A DNA stretch of 64,000 nucleotides from the NCBI RefSeq assembly GCF_025232395.1, contig NZ_CP065938.1, forward strand, positions 930,001 to 994,000, in the 5' to 3' direction. Position 1 is the first letter of the stretch. The number at the start of each line of letters is the position of its first letter. Source of the DNA: Taurinivorans muris. GTDB taxonomy: Bacteria > Desulfobacterota > Desulfovibrionia > Desulfovibrionales > Desulfovibrionaceae. Position numbers and translations under genes: made by a program. Below, piece by piece: positions 44,510 to 52,197 of this stretch. The notes beneath the pieces were generated by a model. The model had not been told where the DNA came from. It worked only from the letters and a program-made list of their open reading frames with translations, and did no database searches.

Positions 44510-45934
44510 TTATTTTGAAGATTTTTTATTTTGTCCGCAGTTTTTCTCAATTTTTTCAATTAAATCATTTAACTGCCTGCCTACGGGGCTTTCCTTTGAC
44601 ACTTCTTCCTCAAGAGAGGAAATTCCTTTTATCACCGTGGAATGCCTGCGGTTAAACCCGTGTCCGATTTCTTCCAACGTCATATCGGTATGCTTACGGA
44701 GCAGATAAAAAGCCAAATTCCTTGCCAGCACATAATTTTGACAGCGGGAATTTGATTCCAGCTGCTGCCGCGTCACGCCAAAACCTTTGCACACCATATC
44801 GACGATACTTGGCAAATCAAAAGAAGGTTCGGTCTGCGATACTTGCTGAATCACATCATAAACAATGTCTTCCGTAATTTCCGTTCCCAAAACTTTCGCT
44901 CTGAACACCACATTCTGCAAACATGATTCAAGCATACGCACATCGGCATCGATACGTTTCGCCATAAGTTCGGCAATATGTCCGGGCAGGATAAGCCCCA
45001 GTTTTTTTGATTTTTCGACCAAAATATGAAAACGTGTTTCCATTTCGGGTTTTTCGATGCTCGCCACAAATCCGGAATGGAACTGCGAAGCCAAATAACT
45101 GTCAAGACCGGCAATTTCCTTTGGAGCGAAAGAACTTGTCAATACGACTTTTCCTCCGCGGCTGTGAATGGATTTTATAATGGAAAGAAGCATTTCCTGC
45201 GTCTTGTCTTTTCCTTGGAAGAAATGCACATCTTCAAGCAAGAGCAAATTGCACCCCGCAAAACGCTTTTTAAAATTATCAAAATCTTTGGAAAAACTTG
45301 CTTGGACAAATTGGGAAGTAAAGGTTTCGGCAGTTAAATACACAACATTCAAAGCGGAATTTTTTGTTTTTTCCTGCATAGCCATTCCGACCGCCTGAAT
45401 CAAATGCGTTTTGCCAAGTCCGGAACAGGAAGAAAGAAAAAGCATATTGGTCAAGGCATTGTCCGTAATGATATTCTCCGCGGCAGCCACAGCCAGTTTA
45501 TTGGAAGGACCCACCACAAAATCATCAAAAGAATATTTAAATTCAAAGGGCTGTTCATAGGTATACTGAAAAGGCAAAAGAAGCTGGGAATTACTGCCTG
45601 TCGCAAGCATTGCCGGCGCTGTGGCTATACTTTTTGCCACATCTTCGGAAGAAAAAGGTTTGATCACGGCGACATCCGCATTCAACGCCTCATAGGCGAC
45701 ATCAATCAAGGCGCTGTTTTCAATTTCCAAAACCTTTGCCGCAGCTTCCTGAAAAAACACGCTGTATTTACGCAGATATTTCGCAATATGGGTATTACGG
45801 GCATAAAGCACAAGACAAGGAATTTCATTCCTGTATTGAACTTCTCCGTCCAGGGTTGCTATCCAGACCGAATATTCCGCTTCCGGCAATATTTCACGCA
45901 ACCGTGCTTGAATTTGTGACCATATTGTTTTCAT
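44510..45934 (-). CDS. dnaA: DnaA-family replication initiator, divergent
   Basis: The 474-residue protein has the DnaA plan: domain I (MKTIWSQIQARL), a linker, the AAA+ domain (about 135-345) and a C-terminal DNA-binding domain with NRRHSTVIKGI. The ATG at 45934 gives the usual MKxxW start. Signature residues deviate. Walker A is S-C-S-G-L-G-K-T (first Gly missing), Walker B is E234-D235 instead of D-D, and Tyr280/Gln284 stand where E. coli has Arg281/Arg285 (arginine finger). In the DNA-binding loop, Arg replaces the conserved Asp of GRDHTTV. Sensor 2 (DVRMLE) is kept. Not followed by dnaN or gyrB. It may be a second DnaA paralogue. Confidence 0.88.
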   Translation of the reverse strand: MKTIWSQIQARLREILPEAEYSVWIATLDGEVQYRNEIPCLVLYARNTHIAKYLRKYSVFFQEAAAKVLEIENSALIDVAYEALNADVAVIKPFSSEDVAKSIATAPAMLATGSNSQLLLPFQYTYEQPFEFKYSFDDFVVGPSNKLAVAAAENIITDNALTNMLFLSSCSGLGKTHLIQAVGMAMQEKTKNSALNVVYLTAETFTSQFVQASFSKDFDNFKKRFAGCNLLLLEDVHFFQGKDKTQEMLLSIIKSIHSRGGKVVLTSSFAPKEIAGLDSYLASQFHSGFVASIEKPEMETRFHILVEKSKKLGLILPGHIAELMAKRIDADVRMLESCLQNVVFRAKVLGTEITEDIVYDVIQQVSQTEPSFDLPSIVDMVCKGFGVTRQQLESNSRCQNYVLARNLAFYLLRKHTDMTLEEIGHGFNRRHSTVIKGISSLEEEVSKESPVGRQLNDLIEKIEKNCGQNKKSSK

Positions 45935-45952
45935 AAAAGCATTAGTATACAC

Positions 45953-46290
45953 ATTTATTTAAAAAAGCTATCAGCAGAAAATTAAAATTGCTAATCCTTG
46001 AAAAGAAACTTATCCACAAAACAGCAAAGGATAATAATCAACAAAAACAAAAAGTTATACGTTTATCTATAAAAAACATTTATCCTGTAAAATCTCTATG
46101 ATTACACGGCTTAGCAATAGTCAATCACTTTTTCAACAAAAATAAATTTTTTCTTTCCACAATATAAAAATAATTTTTCTTCATTTTACTCAATTTTTAT
46201 CAATTTTACTCAATAATAAAAATTTACCATATCAAAATAAGAGGTTATCACAAAAATATTTTTTCAACTTTTTTATTTGCTATAAAATCA
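45953..46290. other. AT-rich intergenic block with a DnaA box (possible origin or DnaA-controlled site)
   Basis: This 340-bp gene-free block lies between dnaA and a DciA-like gene. It holds one perfect DnaA box, TTATCCACA, at 46010-46018. Degenerate boxes may occur at 46080 and 46245. The 46140-46260 part is extremely AT-rich and contains the direct repeat ATTTTACTCAAT twice around 46183-46214, suitable for a DNA-unwinding element. Only one strict box argues for caution; a site for dnaA autoregulation is the alternative. Confidence 0.4.
46010..46018 (+). promoter_or_regulatory. DnaA box
   Basis: TTATCCACA, an exact match to the strong consensus, about 75 bp upstream of the dnaA start on the opposite sense. 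Confidence 0.7.
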
Positions 46291-46291
46291 A

Positions 46292-46810
46292 TCAGTTATC
46301 CGTATTCTTTAGTTTCTCCTCATAATCCAGCCGGTTACAAAAAGCTTCATAACACCGTTCTATGCTTTTCATGCCGTGAAAATCGATTTTCTCTCCGTAA
46401 CGCTTCGGTCTTGGGGGAAAAACGTTTTTTAAATGCTTGGGTATTCCCTTATATTCAAGCAACGATTTTTTGCCTCGGATAAGTGAAAACTCAAGCCGTT
46501 CAAAATAATTCGCCAAACCATAAGCCTCCAGAAAAACATTCATTCTTTCGAGCAGTTCAGCATAATACATGCGGGTTTCCTGCAAATCCAGAGGATTATC
46601 CGCTCCGAGATAAAGAACTTTTCCCTTATAGGAATACGGCTTCACCAAATCAATGATTTCCTGCGGGCAAACCATATCCCAATTATCCCAAAGCTGACGC
46701 AAAATGTCCTGATGCGGGTTTTTCACATATTGTTTCAAAAGCTCAGGGCAAAAATCCTGCAAGGCAACAGGTGATGATGTTCGTCTTACTTTTTGTCGTT
46801 TTTTTCTCAT
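46292..46810 (-). CDS. DciA-like protein (DUF721)
   Basis: A 172-residue basic protein. The central part (WDNWDMVC, then a VLYLG strand, then LQETRMYYAELLERMN) fits the DUF721 fold, whose members are named DciA and load the replicative helicase in bacteria lacking DnaC. The call is by pattern. Its place directly upstream of the origin-like block and dnaA supports a replication role. The first residues are Lys/Arg-rich, and the ribosome binding site is weak. Confidence 0.7.
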   Translation of the reverse strand: MRKKRQKVRRTSSPVALQDFCPELLKQYVKNPHQDILRQLWDNWDMVCPQEIIDLVKPYSYKGKVLYLGADNPLDLQETRMYYAELLERMNVFLEAYGLANYFERLEFSLIRGKKSLLEYKGIPKHLKNVFPPRPKRYGEKIDFHGMKSIERCYEAFCNRLDYEEKLKNTDN

Positions 46811-47027
46811 AATTTTTATTTACCCTCTGCCGAAAAATAAATCAATACTTATAACCTATTATTTTTTATTTGTATTTTATTTTTTTTCAAATTTATTTAG
46901 ATTAAATTTAAAGATTTTAATTCTTATTTTTCAATATATTGTACGCCAAATAAGGATTTTTTGGCATAGAAATACTTATTTTTTTGTGCTAAAGTGACGG
47001 TCTAATGTCCATAATAGGTTAGGAATT

Positions 47028-49277
47028 ATGATACAGAAACCAAAAAATTTAGCTCCTGCGAATATTTCTGAAAATGCGGAGCTCGTACTTTCAAAACGTT
47101 ATTATCGTAAAGACAGTGACGGAAATTGTATTGAAACAGCTTCTGATTTATTTTGGCGCGTTGCTTCAGCCATTGCAGAAGAAGAAAAAAAATATGCAAA
47201 ATCAAATTATCAGCCTGAAGAATTGGCGGAAAAATTTTATTCCGTCATGACGAACGGGTATTTTCTGCCAAACTCCCCGACCCTCATGAATGCGGGTTCG
47301 CCTTTGGGACAGCTGTCTGCCTGCTTTGTTCTGCCTGTCGGCGATTCCATTGAAGAAATCTTCGACGCAATCAAATATGCCGCAATGATTCACAAATCAG
47401 GCGGCGGCACCGGTTTTTCCTTTTCAAATATCCGCTCAAAAGATTCACGTGTGGGCACAACAGGCGGAGTTGCTTCCGGTCCTGTCTCTTTTTTACGTAT
47501 TTTCAACACAGCTACGGAACAAATCAAACAAGGCGGCACCCGCCGCGGCGCGAATATGGGCATTTTGCGCATCGACCACCCCGACATCATGGAATTTATC
47601 CGCGCAAAAGAGCAGGAAGGGGAATTTGTCAACTTCAACCTTTCCGTCGCCCTTACGGAAAAATTCATGGAAGCTGTTGAAAAAGGCGAAGATTATGACC
47701 TTATCGACCCTCATTCAGGAGCCGCCAGGGGCACATTGAACGCAAAAGAAGTTTTTGATATTTTAGTCAATAAGGCATGGATCAGCGGTGATCCCGGCAT
47801 TGTTTTCCTTGACAGGATCAACCGTGACAATCCGACCCCGCAGCAAGGGGAAATGCAATCCACAAACCCCTGCGGTGAGCAGCCTCTTCTTCCTTATGAA
47901 GCCTGCAACCTGGGTTCGATCAATCTTTCAAAGTTTGTTATCCCCAATAAGACAAGCGACAATAAAGAAGAAGCCGTTGACTGGGACAGCCTGAAAGAAA
48001 TCATTCATCTTTCCGTCCGTTTTTTGGATAACGTTATCGACGCCTCTAAATTCCCTCTTGAAAAAATTGCGGAAAAAGTACGGACCAACCGTAAAATAGG
48101 GTTAGGCGTCATGGGCTTTGCGGATATGCTCTTCGCCCTTGAACTTCCCTATAATTCCGAAGAAGCGCTTCAACTTGCCGAAAAAATTATGGAATTTATC
48201 CAAACGGAAGGGCACAACGCTTCCCGACAATTGGCAGAGGAAAGAGGCGCGTTTCCGGCATTTTCGGAATCCATATACAAAGACGGCAAACCTCTCCGCA
48301 ATGCAACCGTAACAACCATAGCCCCAACCGGAACGCTTTCCATCATCGCAGGCTGTTCTTCCGGGGTGGAACCGATTTTCGCCCTTGCTTTCGCCCGCCA
48401 TGTCATGGACGGCGAACGGCTTGTGGAAGTGAACCCGTATTTTGAAAACGCCTTGAAATCCTGTGATTTATATACGAACGAGCTTATGGACGCCGTGACC
48501 AATGTCGGTTCTATCGCAAGTTTCGACTTTCTGCCTCAGCATATCAGGGATACTTTTGTCACTGCGATGGATATTTCGGCAGAAGCCCATCTCAGAATGC
48601 AAGCCGCTTTCCAAAAATATACTGACAATGCGGTCTCAAAAACGGTGAACCTGCCCAATAACGCCACAATCCAGGATATCGACCGTATTTACAGACTTGC
48701 TTACACGCTGGGCTGCAAAGGCGTCACTGTCTACCGTGACGGCTGCAAATCAGGACAAGTTTTAAACATTGGCAGCAAAAAAGAAGAAAAACAAAATCAA
48801 AATCCGCAAACCGTAAGCATTGTCCGTCAACGCCCCGATATTGTTGACGGTTTTACCCAAAAAGTAAAAACGGGACTTGGCGTTTTATACCTGACTGTCA
48901 ATGAAATCGACGGGCAACCTTTTGAAGTTTTTACAACAATCGGAAAATCCGGTCGTTCCATTACGGCAAAGGCGGAGGCGATCGGACGCCTTGTTTCCCT
49001 TTGTTTCCGTTCAGGCGTTCCGGTGCGTGACGTCGTACAGCAGCTCAAAGGTATCGGCGGCGAACACCCTGTTTTTCAAAAGAAAGGAATTTTACTTTCC
49101 ATACCTGACGCCATTGCTTGGGTGCTTGAAAACAGATATTTAAAAGGAGAAACTCCTGTTCCCGCAACCAAAGACCAAGATCTGCAAAATCCATCCTGTC
49201 CGGAATGCGGTTCAGAAATGACATTCCAAGAAGGCTGCCATATCTGCCAAAATTGCGGATACAGTCGCTGCGGCTAA
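47028..49277 (+). CDS. nrdJ: Adenosylcobalamin-dependent ribonucleotide reductase, class II
   Basis: It makes deoxyribonucleotides with a B12 radical, independent of oxygen. The 749-residue protein has the substrate loop LPNSPTLMNAG, active-site Cys in LSACFVLPVGDS, the conserved NPCGEQPLLPYEACNLGS near 286, and PTGTLS. The last 30 residues form a zinc ribbon (CPEC, then CQNCGYSRC), typical of NrdJ in this length class. No cobalamin riboswitch is visible in the 217-bp AT-rich leader. It ends with a good terminator. Confidence 0.96.
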   Translation: MIQKPKNLAPANISENAELVLSKRYYRKDSDGNCIETASDLFWRVASAIAEEEKKYAKSNYQPEELAEKFYSVMTNGYFLPNSPTLMNAGSPLGQLSACFVLPVGDSIEEIFDAIKYAAMIHKSGGGTGFSFSNIRSKDSRVGTTGGVASGPVSFLRIFNTATEQIKQGGTRRGANMGILRIDHPDIMEFIRAKEQEGEFVNFNLSVALTEKFMEAVEKGEDYDLIDPHSGAARGTLNAKEVFDILVNKAWISGDPGIVFLDRINRDNPTPQQGEMQSTNPCGEQPLLPYEACNLGSINLSKFVIPNKTSDNKEEAVDWDSLKEIIHLSVRFLDNVIDASKFPLEKIAEKVRTNRKIGLGVMGFADMLFALELPYNSEEALQLAEKIMEFIQTEGHNASRQLAEERGAFPAFSESIYKDGKPLRNATVTTIAPTGTLSIIAGCSSGVEPIFALAFARHVMDGERLVEVNPYFENALKSCDLYTNELMDAVTNVGSIASFDFLPQHIRDTFVTAMDISAEAHLRMQAAFQKYTDNAVSKTVNLPNNATIQDIDRIYRLAYTLGCKGVTVYRDGCKSGQVLNIGSKKEEKQNQNPQTVSIVRQRPDIVDGFTQKVKTGLGVLYLTVNEIDGQPFEVFTTIGKSGRSITAKAEAIGRLVSLCFRSGVPVRDVVQQLKGIGGEHPVFQKKGILLSIPDAIAWVLENRYLKGETPVPATKDQDLQNPSCPECGSEMTFQEGCHICQNCGYSRCG

Positions 49278-49300
49278 AAAATAGTTTTTTAAAACGGTTA

Positions 49301-49339
49301 AAAAGCGTTTTTCCATGATAGGCAAAACGCTTTTTTTTT
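49301..49339 (+). terminator. Terminator of nrdJ
   Basis: AAAAGCGTTTT (49301-49311) pairs with AAAACGCTTTT (49324-49334), followed by five further T. Confidence 0.85.
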
Positions 49340-49353
49340 GTTATGGTTATGCC

Positions 49354-51861
49354 ATGGAAAATAAAACAAAAAATCTCATGCCTCAGCTTCCCGATTTTTC
49401 AAAAGAAATTGCAAATTCTGAAAAATTTTTAGCTGCCAATCCGGAAAAAAAAGAAGACGTGTTGCTTTTGCTTTTCGCTCTTCTGTACCAAAATCAAAAC
49501 AGCAATTCTTTTGAAGCCTATAATTTTTTATTCGCCTTATTGGAAAAAATTTTCCCACGCTTGGAAGCGTATACGTTTGCAAAATTCCATTTCGCCTTAG
49601 TCACCGCACCGCAGCATCAAGAAAAATTCTTATCCCGGTTCCAAAGCCTTTTTTCGGCAAGTGAAAAACAAAAACTCTTAACAGAACTTGAACAAAGCCC
49701 ATTTTTCAATTCCCCGAAAAATAAAGAACTTCTGCAACGCCTGCACGAAGATCCGGAACACACATCCCATGAAAAAAAATCCCTGCCCGGCTTGCTTTCC
49801 CTGCCGCAAAAACAGCTGCACTCCATTTCAAAGCAGCTAAAAGAAAATATTCCTTTTAAATTCACGCATACAGAAACGCTCACTTCTCCGCTTACGGATT
49901 TCCAAAAATCCCTGCAAGAATTTTTTGAGCCTTTTTATCCCGTTCTGAACCGTGACAAAACCTTGCAGCAAGAACTTGAAAATTTTTTACAAACATTGAA
50001 AAATCAAAAATACCACATAGTTATTGCTGGCGAAGGAAAAAGAGGAAAAAGTTCGCTCATCAACGCCCTTTTGAAACAAAATATAAGCTTAGTCGAAGAA
50101 TCCATTCCTAAAACGGCTGTTCCCATTGAATTTTATTTTAGTGAAACTGAAGAATATCATGTTGAATTTCTTGAAGAAAAAGATTTGGCAAAACAGAAGA
50201 AAAGCTATGCCCTGCAAGGACTTTTTCAAAAAAAAGAATTTCCCGCCTCTTTCAGTTTCGGTAAAAAAATAAAAATCAAAAAACAGCAATTAGCCGATTA
50301 TACGGATGCTGACGGCAAATTCGCACAGCAAACGGCAAAAGCTTTCATCGGGCTTAATAACGAACTGCTTGCCCAAGGCTTTTGCCTCAGCGACACTCCC
50401 GGACTGAACTGCGTTAACTCTTTCCACGATTATTTGACGTACAAAGAAAGTTTGCAGGCGGACTGCCTTATTTTCATTGTGGATGCAAGAAAACCGGATT
50501 CCGCCAGCGAACTCGGTTTCTTACGTGAAATCACCGCTAAAAGCAGAGCCATTAACCTGCTTGGGGTAATAAGCAATCTTGACAGACTGAACAAACAAGA
50601 AAAAAGCCAAAACAGCATCGACAGGGCTAACCTTCTTTTTCAGGAAGCCGCACAACACAACGCCATCAAATTTTTAGGGCTTTATCCTCTGAACCCGAAA
50701 GCACTCATGGAGCATTTTTGCTTTCAAAAAAGCCTTTCCGCCGGTGAACTGCAAAACTGGAACAACTTTCTCGACAGCATTGTGCAGGCAATTCAAAATG
50801 ACACCAATATGGTTGAATATCAGCAAAAAATCAGCGACAATGCCGAAAAATTACTCCGGCGTATCGAACAGAATTTGGAAAAAAATCAAAAAGAAATTAC
50901 ACAGATTTATCCCAATAACTTTATTCAGATATTGGAAAAACACGAACAATCCCTGATTGTTGCTTTGGAAAAATATCGCACGCAGGCAACACAAATTTCC
51001 AAAAGTGCAGAAAAAGATATTTTAACTTGGCAAAAACAGCAGGAAGAAGCTCTTGATTTGTTTGAAGAAAAATTTATTCAAACCATACAATTAAAAACCC
51101 GTGAATTTGCGGACACCTTAGGTTCCGATATTGCAAAAAGCGACAAATGGAAAGAATTTGACCAAAAAGAAGCCAAGGAACTCGCCAGGACACTTGTTCA
51201 GGATTTTGTCCGGAAGCAAGAGGAACAATTACAGCTCTGGGAAGAAAAAATCAAAATTTTCCATAAGGATATCCATATGCTGTCCAATGAATGCCTTGAA
51301 ACGATTTCTTCCGGCGTGCATACCATGGGCGATATAAAGCTTGAAAGCACAACGCTCAATAATGTGCTTATCCAAGGAAACCTCAAAATGAAACAACTTT
51401 CCCTCTTTTTAGCGGGAGCGGGAAGCGCGTTCATCCTCTCAACCTCATTTTTCAATCTTATCACAGTCGGCAGTATCGCTTTGGCGTTTTTGGGCGACCC
51501 CATCAGCATTTCCGGTTTGGTTTTAACGGGAATAGGAGCAATTACCCTGCATTTTCAAGGAGATATACAAAAACACAAGAAAAATATCTTGGAAAAGAAA
51601 CAAAAAAAGATTGAAGCATGGGCAAAAAAAATCCGCACAGCCTTGGAAGAAGCTATTCAGGAAAAGCAGGATGAAATTTGCAGACAATATCAGACAATCA
51701 TACAACAGAGTTTTCTTCCCTCTTTCGAGCTTCTTTTTTCAGAAACCATACATATTCACTGGTATAATGAATTTTTAAAACATCTGAACGAAAACGCAAA
51801 TACGGAAAAACAGAACAATCGAAAATCCCTTGAAAAAGCAAGACATTTCTTAACTTCCTGA
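49354..51861 (+). CDS. Bacterial dynamin-like GTPase
   Basis: An 835-residue protein. The upstream ATG at 49315 falls inside the nrdJ terminator, so 49354 (MENKTKNLMPQL) is taken as the start; no clear ribosome binding site is seen. After an alpha-helical N-terminal region of about 220 residues comes a dynamin-type GTPase: G1 GEGKRGKSS (about 228), G2 in KTAVPIEF, G3 DTPGLN, G4-like SNLD. A long coiled coil (about 500-660) follows, then two hydrophobic segments near 690-740 that may insert in the membrane, then another coiled coil. The family remodels membranes. No partner gene is adjacent. Confidence 0.8.
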   Translation: MENKTKNLMPQLPDFSKEIANSEKFLAANPEKKEDVLLLLFALLYQNQNSNSFEAYNFLFALLEKIFPRLEAYTFAKFHFALVTAPQHQEKFLSRFQSLFSASEKQKLLTELEQSPFFNSPKNKELLQRLHEDPEHTSHEKKSLPGLLSLPQKQLHSISKQLKENIPFKFTHTETLTSPLTDFQKSLQEFFEPFYPVLNRDKTLQQELENFLQTLKNQKYHIVIAGEGKRGKSSLINALLKQNISLVEESIPKTAVPIEFYFSETEEYHVEFLEEKDLAKQKKSYALQGLFQKKEFPASFSFGKKIKIKKQQLADYTDADGKFAQQTAKAFIGLNNELLAQGFCLSDTPGLNCVNSFHDYLTYKESLQADCLIFIVDARKPDSASELGFLREITAKSRAINLLGVISNLDRLNKQEKSQNSIDRANLLFQEAAQHNAIKFLGLYPLNPKALMEHFCFQKSLSAGELQNWNNFLDSIVQAIQNDTNMVEYQQKISDNAEKLLRRIEQNLEKNQKEITQIYPNNFIQILEKHEQSLIVALEKYRTQATQISKSAEKDILTWQKQQEEALDLFEEKFIQTIQLKTREFADTLGSDIAKSDKWKEFDQKEAKELARTLVQDFVRKQEEQLQLWEEKIKIFHKDIHMLSNECLETISSGVHTMGDIKLESTTLNNVLIQGNLKMKQLSLFLAGAGSAFILSTSFFNLITVGSIALAFLGDPISISGLVLTGIGAITLHFQGDIQKHKKNILEKKQKKIEAWAKKIRTALEEAIQEKQDEICRQYQTIIQQSFLPSFELLFSETIHIHWYNEFLKHLNENANTEKQNNRKSLEKARHFLTS

Positions 51862-52133
51862 ATAAACAAATGAAAGACAATTTATTCATCATAATTTTTT
51901 TCAAAAAAAGCATGCTGAAAATTTTTTTCGATATGCAAAGACGCTGCATAATTTCGGAGCAGAAAATCCATGCAGCATATACAGGGACAAAATCCATAGC
52001 ATAAAAACAAAGGCTTTGCGCTTCGCCAAAATATGACGCCGGCGCAATACCATGAATAAAAAACACTTCCATTACGCTGCAAAAGTTTCCGATACACAAT
52101 GAAAAAACAAATGCAGCAACACAAACCATACAA
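51862..52133. other. Intergenic stretch without a supported gene
   Basis: Open frames of about 80-140 codons exist on the minus strand, but they are Cys/Phe-rich, lack ribosome binding sites and one runs into the dynamin-like gene, so I do not call them. Nothing else is visible before the terminator at 52134. Confidence 0.5.
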
Positions 52134-52173
52134 AAAAGCCCTTTTTCCCGCTTATTCAGGAAAAAGGGCTTTT
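52134..52173 (-). terminator. Terminator of the RND efflux operon
   Basis: A 15-bp perfect stem (52134-52148 with 52159-52173, core AGCCCTTTTTCC) with a 10-nt loop. On the minus strand it is followed by a T run. It may also end the dynamin-like transcript. Confidence 0.85.
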
Positions 52174-52197
52174 ATATGCGATTGTCAATAATTACAA

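Noticed and set aside
46811-47027. Cobalamin riboswitch or NrdR boxes before nrdJ
   Set aside because: The leader is plain AT-rich DNA. I found neither the B12-box consensus nor paired NrdR sites.
51698-52129. Minus-strand open frames behind the dynamin-like gene
   Set aside because: They are unusually rich in Cys and Phe, have no ribosome binding site, and partly lie antisense to the dynamin-like coding region.
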